A stretch of DNA of 64,000 bases from Actinomyces sp. B33 (GTDB lineage Bacteria; Actinomycetota; Actinomycetes; Actinomycetales; Actinomycetaceae): contig NZ_JAMRYR010000001.1 in assembly GCF_028437565.1 (NCBI RefSeq), forward strand, positions 186,001-250,000, read 5' to 3'. The translations under genes and the position numbers were made by a program. Of this stretch, positions 17,255-26,175 are shown one piece after another. Each line of letters starts with the position of its first letter. Within the stretch, counting starts at the first letter, position 1. The notes beneath the pieces are model-generated. The model made no database searches. It saw nothing but the letters and a program-made list of their open reading frames with translations, and had not been told where the DNA came from.

Positions 17255-19260
17255 GTCCCTCTCGCCGCGGCCCCTACGGCGGCGCCATCGGCCCCGTCGA
17301 GAAGTCCAAGGACTTCACCGGCTCGATGCGCCGCCTCATCGGCCAACTGCGCCCCGACCACTGGCTCGTCGCCCTCGCCCTCGTCGTCTCCGCCGGATCC
17401 ATCGCCCTCAACGTCTGGGCGCCCAAAGTCCTCGGGCACGGCACCGACGTCATCTTCTCCGGCGTCATCGGCAAGCTCATCGCCCGCGCCCCCTCGAAGC
17501 AGGCCGCCGTCGACGCCCTGCGCGCCTCCGGCCAGGACACCATGGCCGCGATGCTCGACGCCATGGAGGTCGTCCCCGGCCAGGGCATCGACTTCGACGC
17601 CCTCGGACGGATCCTCCTCCTGTGCCTGGCGATCTACGCGGGCTCGGCCGTCATCGGCTTCGCCTCCGGCTGGATCCTGCGGATCGCCGTCCAGAACGCC
17701 TCGTGGCGCATGCGCGACCGCGTCCAGGACAAGATCGAGCGCCTCCCACTGTCCTACCTCGACGCGCACTCGCGCGGCGACCTGATGTCGCGCGTGAGCA
17801 ACGACGTCGACAACGTCTCCCAGACCCTCAACCAGACGCTCTCCCAACTGCTCCAAGCGGTCCTCACCGTCGTCGGCATCCTCGCGATGATGCTCACCCT
17901 GTCGTGGAGGCTCACCCTCCTGGCGATGATCGTCATCCCCCTGGGCGCCATCGTCGCCGGCGTCCTCATGCGCCGCGCGCAACCCCACTTCCGCCAGCAG
18001 TGGAAGTCCACGGGCGAGGTCTCCGACCTCGTCGAGGAGACGATCACCGGGCACGAGGTCCTCGCCCTGTACGGCCTCGAGGAGGACTTCTCCGAGTCCT
18101 TCGCCACGTCGAACTCGCAGTTGTACCGGTCGAGCTTCGCCGCCCAGTTCATCTCCACCCTCATCATGCCGATCATGGGGATGATCTCGAACCTGTCGTA
18201 CGTCGTCGTCGCCGTCGGCGGCGGGATCATGGTCGCCGGCGGATCGATGTCCCTCGGCGGCGTCCAGGCGTTCATCCAGTACTCCCGCCAGTTCACCCAG
18301 CCCATCGGCCAGCTCGCCCAGATGGCGACCTCCCTCCAATCGGGGGTCGCCTCGGCCGAGCGCGTCTTCGAGTTCCTCGACGCCGACGAGATGCCCCCCG
18401 AGCGGGGGGCCCGCAGCTTCGCCGAGGCCCGCCTCCGCGCCGCCGGCGCCGACCGGGCGGGCGCCGACCCCTCGGCGGCCGCGGGAGGCCCCGACGACGC
18501 CCTCGCGCCGACCGAGCAGGTCCGGGGCCGCGTCGTCTTCGACCGCGTCCGCTTCTCCTACGTCGAGGGCTCGCCGGTCATCAACGACCTGTCGCTGAGC
18601 GTCGAGCCGGGGCAGATGGTCGCGATCATCGGGCCGACCGGCGCGGGCAAGACCACCCTCGTCAACCTCCTCATGCGCTTCTACGAGCTCGATTCGGGAC
18701 GGATCACCCTCGACGGCGTCGACATCGCCGACCTCGACGCCGACGTCCTGCGCTCCCACATCGGCATGGTCCTCCAGGACGCCTGGGTCTTCGACGGCAC
18801 CATCGAGGACAACATCGCCTTCGGCGCGGAGGGGGCCACCCGCGAGGAGGTCGTCGAGGCCGCCCGGCAGACCGCGTCGGACCGCCTGATCCGCCAGCTC
18901 CCCCACGGGTACGAGACGCGGGTGTCGGACGAGACCGACTCCGTCTCCCAGGGCGAGCGGCAACTGATGACGATCGCCCGCGCGTTCGTCTCGCGCCCCG
19001 ACATCCTCATCCTCGACGAGGCGACCTCCTCCGTGGACACGCGCACCGAGGTCCTCGTCCAACAAGCGATGGACCGCCTGCGCCAGGGGCGCACCGCGTT
19101 CGTCATCGCCCACCGCCTCTCGACGATCCGCGACGCGGACGTCATCATGGTGATGGACCACGGCGACGTCGTCGAGACGGGCCGGCACGAGGACCTCCTC
19201 GAGCGCGGCGGCGCGTACGCGCGCCTGTACAACTCCCAGTTCGCCGGCCCCGCCTCCTGA
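17251..19260 (+). CDS. ABC exporter half-transporter, catalytic subunit
   Basis: Partner half of 669 residues. It has a long cytoplasmic N-terminus, six membrane helices (about 38-370, including a long outer loop near 75-110) and an ATPase domain with Walker A GPTGAGKT (about 457) and Walker B ILILDEATSSVD with a proper catalytic Glu. The signature is VSQGERQ rather than LSGGQ, the non-canonical signature expected opposite the partner's degenerate Walker B. The two halves therefore form one canonical and one degenerate ATP site. A Pro/Ala-rich insert of about 40 residues separates the membrane and ATPase domains. Confidence 0.9.
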   Translation: MSPSRRGPYGGAIGPVEKSKDFTGSMRRLIGQLRPDHWLVALALVVSAGSIALNVWAPKVLGHGTDVIFSGVIGKLIARAPSKQAAVDALRASGQDTMAAMLDAMEVVPGQGIDFDALGRILLLCLAIYAGSAVIGFASGWILRIAVQNASWRMRDRVQDKIERLPLSYLDAHSRGDLMSRVSNDVDNVSQTLNQTLSQLLQAVLTVVGILAMMLTLSWRLTLLAMIVIPLGAIVAGVLMRRAQPHFRQQWKSTGEVSDLVEETITGHEVLALYGLEEDFSESFATSNSQLYRSSFAAQFISTLIMPIMGMISNLSYVVVAVGGGIMVAGGSMSLGGVQAFIQYSRQFTQPIGQLAQMATSLQSGVASAERVFEFLDADEMPPERGARSFAEARLRAAGADRAGADPSAAAGGPDDALAPTEQVRGRVVFDRVRFSYVEGSPVINDLSLSVEPGQMVAIIGPTGAGKTTLVNLLMRFYELDSGRITLDGVDIADLDADVLRSHIGMVLQDAWVFDGTIEDNIAFGAEGATREEVVEAARQTASDRLIRQLPHGYETRVSDETDSVSQGERQLMTIARAFVSRPDILILDEATSSVDTRTEVLVQQAMDRLRQGRTAFVIAHRLSTIRDADVIMVMDHGDVVETGRHEDLLERGGAYARLYNSQFAGPAS

Positions 19261-19447
19261 CCGCCCTCGCGCGGCAGGACCCGACGCCTGCCCCCCGCAC
19301 GAGTCCGCGCCCACCGCGCGACCGGCGCGGCGGCTCCGAGCGGAGCGATCCCCGCCCCGCCCCCGACCGCCCTCCCCCGACGGGGGCCCGCGGCACGGGA
19401 CTCCCCCGCCCCGCCCCGGCCGCCCAGAGGAATCGGTCCGCGCGCAC

Positions 19448-19453
19448 TAGCCT
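19448..19453 (+). promoter_or_regulatory. Leaderless -10 box (aldo/keto reductase 2)
   Basis: TAGCCT lies 6 nt before ATG 19460. Confidence 0.5.
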
Positions 19454-19459
19454 GGAGCC

Positions 19460-20296
19460 ATGACGATCCCCTCGCCCCCGCTGCCCACCGGCGCGCCGAT
19501 CCCCCAGCTCGGCTTCGGCACGTACAAAGTCGTCGACGGCGTCTACGAGGCGGTGCGCAGCGCCCTCGACCTCGGCTACCGGCACATCGACACCGCCCAG
19601 ATGTACGGCAACGAGGCCGAGGTCGGCCGCGCCATCGCGGACTCGGGCATCGCCCGCGAGGACCTGTTCCTCACGTCGAAGCTCAACAACGGCAACCACG
19701 AGCCCGGCCCCGCCCGCGCCTCCTTCGATCAGACCCTCGACGACCTGCGCACCGACTACGTCGACCTGTTCCTCGTCCACTGGCCGCTGCCGATGCACTA
19801 CGACGGCGACGTCGCCAGGCCCTGGCCGGTCCTCGAGGAGTTCCACGACCAGGGGCGGGCCCGCGCGATCGGCCTGTCGAACTACGAGCCCCACCACGTG
19901 CGGGCCGTCCTCGACATCGCCCGGGTCGCCCCCCACGTCCTCCAGTCCGAGGCCCACCCGTTCTTCTCCAACTCCTCGGTCCGCGCGTTCGCCGCCGCCC
20001 ATTCGATGGTGTTCGAGGCGTGGTCGCCCCTGGCGCGCGGGAGGGCCGCATCCGACCCCGTGCTCGCCGGGATCGGCCGGGCCCACGGGGCCTCCGGCAC
20101 CCAGGTCGCCCTGAGGTGGGCGCTCGACCGGGGCGACGTCGTCTTCCCGAAGTCGGTGTCCCCCGAACGCCAGGAAGCCAACCTCGACGTGTTCTCCTTC
20201 GCGTTGACGGCCGAGGAGACGGCCCTCATCAACGCGCTCGACGAGGGAGAGGCGGGCCGCACCGGCTCGCACCCGAACGTCCTCGACCGGCTGTGA
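19460..20296 (+). CDS. Aldo/keto reductase (second copy)
   Basis: NADPH-dependent AKR of 278 residues with the complete tetrad D44, Y49 (AQMYGNE), K74 (TSKLNN) and H107 (LVHWPLP), plus cofactor-binding PKSVSPERQEANL near 233. It is similar in plan to the reductase at 2163-3008 but clearly diverged, so the two probably act on different carbonyls. TAGCCT 6 nt before the ATG suggests a leaderless transcript. The next gene (ACT domain) has its own leaderless promoter 56 bp further on. Confidence 0.9.
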   Translation: MTIPSPPLPTGAPIPQLGFGTYKVVDGVYEAVRSALDLGYRHIDTAQMYGNEAEVGRAIADSGIAREDLFLTSKLNNGNHEPGPARASFDQTLDDLRTDYVDLFLVHWPLPMHYDGDVARPWPVLEEFHDQGRARAIGLSNYEPHHVRAVLDIARVAPHVLQSEAHPFFSNSSVRAFAAAHSMVFEAWSPLARGRAASDPVLAGIGRAHGASGTQVALRWALDRGDVVFPKSVSPERQEANLDVFSFALTAEETALINALDEGEAGRTGSHPNVLDRL

Positions 20297-20351
20297 CGGG
20301 CCGGCCGGCCCGGGACCTGGACACGTGTTCCATCCCGGGGGCGCCTGGCGC

Positions 20352-20357
20352 TACGCT
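20352..20357 (+). promoter_or_regulatory. Leaderless -10 box (ACT-domain protein)
   Basis: TACGCT lies 7 nt before ATG 20365. It fixes the start within a longer open frame. Confidence 0.55.
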
Positions 20358-20364
20358 CGGCGCC

Positions 20365-20775
20365 ATGTCCTCAATGCCTAACTTCGATCAAGCGCTCGCC
20401 TCTCTCTCGGCCACCTTCGAGGGGGAGTACGTGTTCGCTCTCGTCGACGACATCCCCACAGGGATCCGTCCGTTCGCGATCGTCCGGGACGCGGACCTCT
20501 ACACCGTCGTCCTGTCCACCGACCAGGCCGCGGACGCCGGCCTGCCGACCGCCAAGACCTACGCCCGCATCTCCCTGGGCCTAGCCGCCGATCTCGACTC
20601 CATCGGGATCACGTCGACGGTCTCGCAGGTGCTGTCCGCCCGGTCGATCGTCGCCAACGTCATCACCTCCGCCCGTCAGACCCACCTGTTCGTCCAGGCC
20701 GACCGCGCCCAGGAGGCCGCGGACCTGCTCACCGAGCTGGGCCGCAACGCCCAGGGGTGGCTCCCCAAGCCCTGA
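20365..20775 (+). CDS. ACT-domain protein
   Basis: Small protein of 136 residues. Residues about 15-60 (EYVFALVDDIPTG...IVRDADLYTVVLSTDQA) and 70-125 form tandem ACT/CASTOR-like folds, regulatory domains that bind amino acids or other small ligands. There is no catalytic domain. The open frame extends further upstream, but a TACGCT box 7 nt before ATG 20365 and the sequence quality mark this as the start. Ligand and partner unknown. Confidence 0.65.
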   Translation: MSSMPNFDQALASLSATFEGEYVFALVDDIPTGIRPFAIVRDADLYTVVLSTDQAADAGLPTAKTYARISLGLAADLDSIGITSTVSQVLSARSIVANVITSARQTHLFVQADRAQEAADLLTELGRNAQGWLPKP

Positions 20776-20794
20776 CCGGGCCCAGCGCCGCGGC

Positions 20795-20821
20795 GCCGCC
20801 GTCCCCCGTCGGGGCGGCGGC
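20795..20821. terminator. Bidirectional terminator hairpin
   Basis: GCCGCCG-T-CCCC, loop CGTC, GGGG-CGGCGGC, located between convergent genes. There is no T tract. Confidence 0.6.
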
Positions 20822-20847
20822 GTCGCGCGCATGAGGCGCGCAGCGGC

Positions 20848-21984
20848 TCACAGGCGGCGCGTCCCCCGCTCGTACTGGCGGGGCGGGGCGGGCAGGGCCG
20901 TGGCCTCGGCCCGCAAGCGGGACGCCCACGCGCGCCCGATCATCGGATCGGTGAGCAGGGGCCGCCCGATCTCGATGACGTCGGCGTCGCCGGACACGAG
21001 GATCTGCTCGGCCTGGGCTGCGCTGGAGATCAGTCCGACGGCGGCGACGGGCACCGGGGCGCCGGCGGAGCGCAGGGCCTCGCGGACGGCGCGGGCGGCG
21101 GGCACCTGGTACCCGGGACCGGCGGGGACCCTCGTCACGACGTTGCCGCCGGTCGAGACGTTGATCATGTCGGCGCCGTCGCCGACAAGGTCGACGACGA
21201 GGCCCCGGGTGTCGGCGAGCGTCCACGAGGCGGCGCCCGGTCGCGAGTCGTCCTCGACCCAGTCGGTGGCCGACAGGCGGATCATCAGGGCGGCGTCGCC
21301 GATGGCGGCGCGGGTGGCGCGCACGGTCTGGCGCATGAGGCGCGCGCGGTTCTCGCCGGACCCTCCCCACCGGTCGGAGCGCGCGTTGGAGGCGGGCGAG
21401 AGGAACTGGTGGAGGAGGTAGCCGTGCGCGCCGTGGATCTGGACCCCGTCGAAGCCGGCGGCGACGGCGCGTCGGGCGGCGTCGGCGAAGGCTCCGGGGA
21501 CGGCGGCGGTCTCCTCCCCGGTCAGGGGGCGGGGGACGGGCAGGCCCTCGGCGAAGGGGATCGGGGAGGGGCCCACCGGCTCCCATCCGCCGATGTCGGG
21601 GGTGGCGGGGCCGTCGGCCTCGGCCCACATGGGGCGGCCCGAGGCCTTGCGGCCGGCGTGGTTGAGCTGGATGAAGGCGCGGGCGCCGCCGGCGTGGATG
21701 ACGTCGGCGAGCCGCGCGAAGTCGGGGATGAGGGCGTCGTCGTGCAGGCTCAGGCAGTTGATGGAGATCCGCCCCCGGGGGACGACGGCCGTCGCCTCGA
21801 CGACGACGGCCCCGACCCCGCCGAGGGCGCGGGCGCCGTAATGGACGAGGTGCCAGTCCGTCGGCCGTCCGAGGCCCGGGCCCGAGGGCGCTGCGGAGTA
21901 CTGGCACATCGGTGGCATCCACAGGCGGTTGGGGACGTCGACGGAGCCGACGCGAATCGGCTGGAAGAGGCGGCTTCTGCTCAT
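20848..21984 (-). CDS. Old yellow enzyme family NADH:flavin oxidoreductase (YqjM/NamA-like)
   Basis: FMN-dependent ene-reductase of 378 residues, TIM-barrel fold. Visible family motifs: NRLWMPPMCQYSA (about 19-31, with the YqjM-type Cys in MCQY), AFIQLNHAGRKA (about 104-115, HAGR), the substrate-binding pair in GVQIHGAHGYLLHQFLSP (His-x2-His), SDRWGGSGENR, and the phosphate-binding end IEIGRPLLTDP. It reduces activated C=C bonds of enals, enones or nitro compounds. TAGGCT (21996-21991) lies 6 nt before the ATG, so it is probably leaderless. Confidence 0.9.
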   Translation of the reverse strand: MSRSRLFQPIRVGSVDVPNRLWMPPMCQYSAAPSGPGLGRPTDWHLVHYGARALGGVGAVVVEATAVVPRGRISINCLSLHDDALIPDFARLADVIHAGGARAFIQLNHAGRKASGRPMWAEADGPATPDIGGWEPVGPSPIPFAEGLPVPRPLTGEETAAVPGAFADAARRAVAAGFDGVQIHGAHGYLLHQFLSPASNARSDRWGGSGENRARLMRQTVRATRAAIGDAALMIRLSATDWVEDDSRPGAASWTLADTRGLVVDLVGDGADMINVSTGGNVVTRVPAGPGYQVPAARAVREALRSAGAPVPVAAVGLISSAAQAEQILVSGDADVIEIGRPLLTDPMIGRAWASRLRAEATALPAPPRQYERGTRRL

Positions 21985-22119
21985 GGGGACAGCCTAGAAC
22001 CAGTGCCGGCGGCCCGCCGGCAGCGCCCCGTCGAGGCAACGACCCCCTTCCGGCCGGGGGAGCTGGGGGACGGGGGTCAGCGCGCGAGGCCCCGATGGGA
22101 GGGCGGCTCCCCGGGCGGG

Positions 22120-22125
22120 TAGTCT
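22120..22125 (+). promoter_or_regulatory. Leaderless -10 box (DUF4921 gene)
   Basis: TAGTCT lies 6 nt before ATG 22132. Confidence 0.5.
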
Positions 22126-22131
22126 GGGGGC

Positions 22132-23451
22132 ATGGCAAAGGAGCTCTCCCGAACGGATCGAGCCATCGTGCGTCTGGCCGACGGCACGGTCAAGCAGCAG
22201 AATCTGCTGACGGGCACGGAGGTGTGGACCGTTCCGGGGCGGGGCCACCGGCCGATGGGGATTCCCCGCAGCGAGCACCGCCCGTTGGATCCGTCCCACG
22301 AGGGCGACCACTGCGCGTTCTGCGAGCACCGCTATCTGGAAACGCCTCCGGAGAAATCCCGTCTGGTGCGCGACGGCGGGGGCGGGTGGCACGAGTTGTC
22401 GGGGCTGCCCGCCGAGAAGCTGGGGGCCACGACCGCAGAGTTCCGCCGGATCCCCAATCTTTTCGAGATCGTCTCCTACAAGTACTGGAACCTCAATCAC
22501 GGGCACGTCCCCTCCGAGGACGCGCGCCGCCGCATGGCGGAGTACCTGGCGTCGTCGGAGGGCTACGACCACATCATGCGGGTCGTGCGTGCGCGCCTCC
22601 TGGCCTCGGGGCTGACCGAGGAGGAGTTCGCCGCCATGTCGGAGACGTCCAGGCTCCACGAGGCCAACGGGTTCTTCTCCGGGGGGCACGACCTGATCGT
22701 CGCCAGGCGCCATTTCGTCGACGGGGCCGCCGACGACTCCCAGTTGGCGGGGTCGGGGACGCTGTCCCCCGACGAGCACTACCAGTACACGGCGTACACG
22801 GCGCGCACGATGCGCGACCTGTACGGCCTCAACCCGCAGGTCCGCTACGTCGCGGCCTTCCAGAACTGGCTCAAGCCGGCGGGCGCGTCCTTCGACCACC
22901 TCCACAAGCAGCTCGTCGCCATCGACGACCTGGCGGTCCAGACCGAGGCGGAATTGGACCGGTTGAGCTCCCAGCCGGAGATCTACGAGGAGATCCTCCG
23001 GGTCGGGGCGACCCGTCGGCTCCTCATCGCCCAGAACGACCACGCGGTCGCGTTCGCGGGCTTCGGGCACCGGTTCCCGGGGATCGAGATCTGGCCGCTG
23101 GGGGGTCCGATCGAGCCGTGGCAGGCCGACGAGGAGCGGATGCGGGCCGTGTCGGACCTGCTTCACGCCGCGCACGCGGCCACGGGCGCCGACGTGCCGT
23201 GCAACGAGGAGTGGTACCACCGGCCGCCGTCGGTGGCGACGCCGATGCGCTGGAGGATCCTCCTCAAGTGGCGGATCTCGACGCTGGCGGGCTTCGAGGG
23301 GGGCACGCGGATCTACCTCAACACCATCGACCCCTGGCAGGTCGTCGAACGGGTGGTCCCGCGCCTGGAGGAGATGCGCGAGTCCGGGGCGATCGGGCCG
23401 ATGAGGATCGGCTCCGAGTGCCGGGTGGCCCCGAGGATGCTGCGCGACTAA
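22132..23451 (+). CDS. DUF4921 protein, GalT/HIT-like
   Basis: Actinobacterial DUF4921 protein of 439 residues, related to galactose-1-phosphate uridylyltransferase (HIT superfamily). A Cys-x2-Cys pair in HCAFCEHRY (about 62) probably binds zinc. The nucleotidyl-transfer motif is FDHLHKQL (about 259, H-x-H-x-Q), preceded by FQNWLKPAGAS. It should therefore transfer a nucleotide to a sugar phosphate or similar substrate, which is not known. TAGTCT 6 nt before the ATG suggests leaderless transcription. It is convergent with a lipoprotein gene. Confidence 0.8.
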   Translation: MAKELSRTDRAIVRLADGTVKQQNLLTGTEVWTVPGRGHRPMGIPRSEHRPLDPSHEGDHCAFCEHRYLETPPEKSRLVRDGGGGWHELSGLPAEKLGATTAEFRRIPNLFEIVSYKYWNLNHGHVPSEDARRRMAEYLASSEGYDHIMRVVRARLLASGLTEEEFAAMSETSRLHEANGFFSGGHDLIVARRHFVDGAADDSQLAGSGTLSPDEHYQYTAYTARTMRDLYGLNPQVRYVAAFQNWLKPAGASFDHLHKQLVAIDDLAVQTEAELDRLSSQPEIYEEILRVGATRRLLIAQNDHAVAFAGFGHRFPGIEIWPLGGPIEPWQADEERMRAVSDLLHAAHAATGADVPCNEEWYHRPPSVATPMRWRILLKWRISTLAGFEGGTRIYLNTIDPWQVVERVVPRLEEMRESGAIGPMRIGSECRVAPRMLRD

Positions 23452-23493
23452 ACGCGCGTCCTCGTCGGCCTCGTCGACGCGAGACGGTCCGCG

Positions 23494-23524
23494 GAGCCTC
23501 CGCCGCCCGACGCGGCGGCGGCTC
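23494..23524. terminator. Bidirectional terminator hairpin
   Basis: GAGCC-T-CCGCCGC, loop CCGAC, GCGGCGG-C-GGCTC, between convergent genes. Confidence 0.55.
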
Positions 23525-24733
23525 TCAGCTCTGCGGCTCCTCTTCGGCGGGGGGCGGCGCCGTCAGCCCTTCCTCCCACATGACGACCCGCTGCCCGGCC
23601 GCGGCGGCGGTCGCCTCGTCGGACGGGGCCTCGGCCCCCGACGGCGCGAGGAACCAGTCCGCCGCCGTGTCGCCCAGCGCCGACTCGTCGAGGGGGTAGA
23701 CGGCCCCGGCCTCGGCCAGCGCCCGTTGACCGCGCCACCCGAGGAGCCAGGCGATGAGCGATTCCGCGCCGTCCGACAGGGACTCGCGATCGTCGTCGGC
23801 GACCCCGGCCGCGTAGACGGTGCGCGCCAGGCACGTTGAGGGGACCGGGACGGCCGCCGACTCGGTGCCCGTGTTGTTCAGGGCCCGCGCGGCCGTCGAC
23901 CGCGGGGCGACGACGAGCGGCAGGTCGCCGGGCGCGTCCGACTGCGCGTCCCCGCCGTCCTCGCTCGACTCGTCCTCGTCGTCGACGAGGAGGTCTGCGG
24001 CCGTCCACTGCGCGAGCGCCGCATCCACGGAGGGGGCGATGACGGCGCTCGCGCCCAGGCCGCGAGCCCACTCCCCCAGCGCCTCCCCGGTCGACGCGGC
24101 GACCGCCTCGACGAACGCCCTCCCGGTGCTCGTCGCCCGCGGATCGGGCACCGCCAGGAGGGAGGCGTAGGGGGGGCGGCTCAGGGCGTCCGCGGAGTCG
24201 GGCATCGCGAGCGCATTCGCCGACATCCACGAGCGGTCGGCGAGGACGCACACGTCGTCCCGGCCGTAGGCGATGGCGCCGGGCGCGCCGACCAGAGCCG
24301 TCCCCTCGGGCGCCGTCGCGTCCTGCGGGGCGCCCGCGAGTGCCCCGCCGGCCCCCAGCGCCTCGGCGGCGTCGAGGCCGACGACGACCTGCGCGCCCGA
24401 TCCCTGGGCCTCCGGAGCCGAGGCGACCTCGACGATCCGCAGGTCGAAGCCGGTGTCCTCAGTGAACGCCGCACGGACCCGGGACGGCAGCCGGGAGCCC
24501 TCGACGACGGCGACGACGACGATCCCGCGCCCCGTTCGGGCGGCGGGGGCGCCCAGGAGTCCCGGGTGGGCGGACTGCGCGTCCTCGGGCGCCTCGGGGC
24601 TCTCCCCGCCCGGGACGAGGGGGGCGGCGAAGGGGTCCGCGGGGGCGGTGGGGGCCACGGACGCCGTGCATCCGGCGAGGAGCGCGGCGCAGGCCGCGGC
24701 CAGGGCGGAGGCGGCGAGGCGGGTCATGGTCAT
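23525..24733 (-). CDS. ThiB-like substrate-binding lipoprotein (orphan)
   Basis: Lipoprotein of 402 residues with a signal peptide ending in the lipobox LAGC. The body resembles periplasmic-type binding proteins of the thiamine/iron class: a segment with VVVGLDAAEAL, then IAYGRDDVCVLAD, then LLAVPDPRATSTGRAFVEAV, which is the usual LVxPDPxxSSxGLAF motif. A Ser/Asp/Glu-rich insert near 255-275 is unusual. ATG 24733 is the first of two starts in MTMTR. No permease or ATPase gene is adjacent, so any partner lies elsewhere. Ligand not determined; thiamine is a family guess. Confidence 0.7.
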   Translation of the reverse strand: MTMTRLAASALAAACAALLAGCTASVAPTAPADPFAAPLVPGGESPEAPEDAQSAHPGLLGAPAARTGRGIVVVAVVEGSRLPSRVRAAFTEDTGFDLRIVEVASAPEAQGSGAQVVVGLDAAEALGAGGALAGAPQDATAPEGTALVGAPGAIAYGRDDVCVLADRSWMSANALAMPDSADALSRPPYASLLAVPDPRATSTGRAFVEAVAASTGEALGEWARGLGASAVIAPSVDAALAQWTAADLLVDDEDESSEDGGDAQSDAPGDLPLVVAPRSTAARALNNTGTESAAVPVPSTCLARTVYAAGVADDDRESLSDGAESLIAWLLGWRGQRALAEAGAVYPLDESALGDTAADWFLAPSGAEAPSDEATAAAAGQRVVMWEEGLTAPPPAEEEPQS

Positions 24734-25315
24734 GGGGAGCCCCTTCGTCTGCGACGTGCCATCGAGTCGATCGCCCTCAGTGTAGGGCGCCGGCCCGTCA
24801 CGGCGGCGACGCGGGTCGTCTGCGCCGAGGCCAGCCCCTCGACAGCGGCGAAGTCGCCCCAGGCGAGACGACGACTCGGGCCTCCCGCGCCGAGGCCCGC
24901 CCCTCGTGCCGGTCCGGTGCCCGCCGGGCGCGCGGCCGCGTGCGCGCCCGGCCCGATCGAGGGTTCCCGTCGGCCCGCCGGGCCCAGCATCAGACGCCGG
25001 ACGCCGGCGGTATTCGCGGACGGGGATCCGGACCCGGCGCGCGCGAATCGGAGCAGATACCGATACGCGGCATGGACCGACGAGCACCGGGTTCGCATAC
25101 GCGAATCGGATCGACGCTGCCGCCCGCCCCTCCAGCGCGTCATGCCGGGCCCGCATGCGCGAGCCGGGGAGGACTCAGGGGACCTGATTACCGTGGAGAA
25201 CGACGCCGGGCCCGCGTGCGCGAGGCGGGGGACGTGCGGCATGATGGTCCAGGACGCGGGGCCCGGCCCCGATCACCGGCGGCCTGATGCGGCGGCCCTA
25301 TCGGAAGGACTCGTC
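24734..25315. other. Intergenic gap with direct repeats
   Basis: No protein gene is convincing here. Two near-identical 26-bp direct repeats (25144-25169 and 25205-25230, 61 bp apart, 2 differences) lie upstream of the DUF4235 gene. The 10-mer GCGAATCGGA also occurs twice near 25044-25100. No RNA gene was recognised. Confidence 0.5.
25144..25230. repeat. Imperfect 26-bp direct repeat pair
   Basis: Copies at 25144-25169 and 25205-25230 differ at two positions (core GCCGGGCCCGC, then R, then TGCGCGAG). They end 85 bp before the DUF4235 start. Role unknown. Confidence 0.55.
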
Positions 25316-25576
25316 ATGGACGATCTCGGGTGGAAGCTCGCCAGTGCCGGGGCGCTCGCCGTCGCCGCGTTCGGCGCCAACAAGCTGACCGAGGCCGGGT
25401 GGAAGCTCGTCACGGGCAAGAAGATCCCGAAGGAGGGCGACGACGAGGCCGCTCTCGTCTCGATCGTCCTGTTCTCCGCCGCCTCCGCCGCCATTGTCGC
25501 CGTCGCCCAGCACTACGCGATGAAGCGCGCGAAGAAGTGGTACGGCCCGGGCTCGGCCCCCGGCATCGAGGCCTGA
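25316..25576 (+). CDS. DUF4235 small membrane protein
   Basis: Protein of 86 residues matching the actinobacterial DUF4235 family: WKLASAGALAVAAFGANKLTEAGWKLVTGKKIP at the N-terminus and a second hydrophobic helix at about 47-68. It probably has two membrane segments with a short cytoplasmic basic loop. GGAAGG lies 8 nt before ATG 25316, which fixes the start although the open frame extends upstream. Function unknown. Confidence 0.75.
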   Translation: MDDLGWKLASAGALAVAAFGANKLTEAGWKLVTGKKIPKEGDDEAALVSIVLFSAASAAIVAVAQHYAMKRAKKWYGPGSAPGIEA

Positions 25577-25708
25577 CGGCGCCCGCAGGCGATTCGGCCG
25601 GCGAATGCCCTGAGCCCCCTCGTGCCCGATACCTCGTCGTGACGGCATAGACCGACCAGGGCGCAGCCCCTCAGTCGTGCTGTCGAATCATCGGCGCCCG
25701 CGGACCGC

Positions 25709-26065
25709 TCACCCCAGATAGGGCAGGAACTCGGACAAGTCCGTCCGCTCCCCCGACGCCTGGACGAGCCCCCCGGCGACGGCCTCGCCCCATGCGAGAT
25801 CGCCGACCGTCAATCGCAGCCACGTGTCCGCGTCCGTCTCGACGACGGCCGGAGGGGTGCCCCGCCGATGCGTCGTCCCCGGGAGGATCTGGACGGCGCC
25901 CACTGGCGGGACCCGGACCTCGACGGACCTGCCCGGGTGGAGCTCCCCGAGCTCCTCGAGGCTGAAGCGCACCGCGGTCCGCACCCGGGCGCGCGGGGCT
26001 CCCCCCTCGCGCCACTCGCGCACGGCCGCGAGGCCGTCCGTCGGATCGATTCGTCGTCTCGGCAT
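25709..26065 (-). CDS. Sterol-carrier-like family protein (SCP2-like fold)
   Basis: Protein of 118 residues of the conserved actinobacterial family named sterol carrier family protein. Conserved parts are RRRIDPTDGLAAVREW at the N-terminus, then GRSVEVRVPPVGAVQ, RGTPPAVVETDADTWLRL and a C-terminal SGERTDLSEFLPYL. In many actinobacteria this gene lies close to purine-synthesis genes; here the purine operon starts about 3 kb downstream. A lipid-carrier function is implied only by fold. TAGGAT 6 nt before the ATG suggests a leaderless transcript. Confidence 0.8.
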   Translation of the reverse strand: MPRRRIDPTDGLAAVREWREGGAPRARVRTAVRFSLEELGELHPGRSVEVRVPPVGAVQILPGTTHRRGTPPAVVETDADTWLRLTVGDLAWGEAVAGGLVQASGERTDLSEFLPYLG

Positions 26066-26100
26066 GAGAGGATCCTAACCGGGCCCGTCCTCCCCAGTCC

Positions 26101-26109
26101 GGGGGGGGG
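26101..26109. other. Nine-G homopolymer in an intergenic region
   Basis: Run of nine G between the divergent sterol-carrier-like gene and the membrane protein at 26176. It is followed by the palindrome GGGGGTCCCCC. It is a possible slippage site upstream of the membrane-protein promoter. Confidence 0.4.
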
Positions 26110-26175
26110 AGTTTCAGGGGGTCCCCCCACAGACGCGGGGCACGGCCGTCGACGACACTGGTGGAAGGAGGTTTC

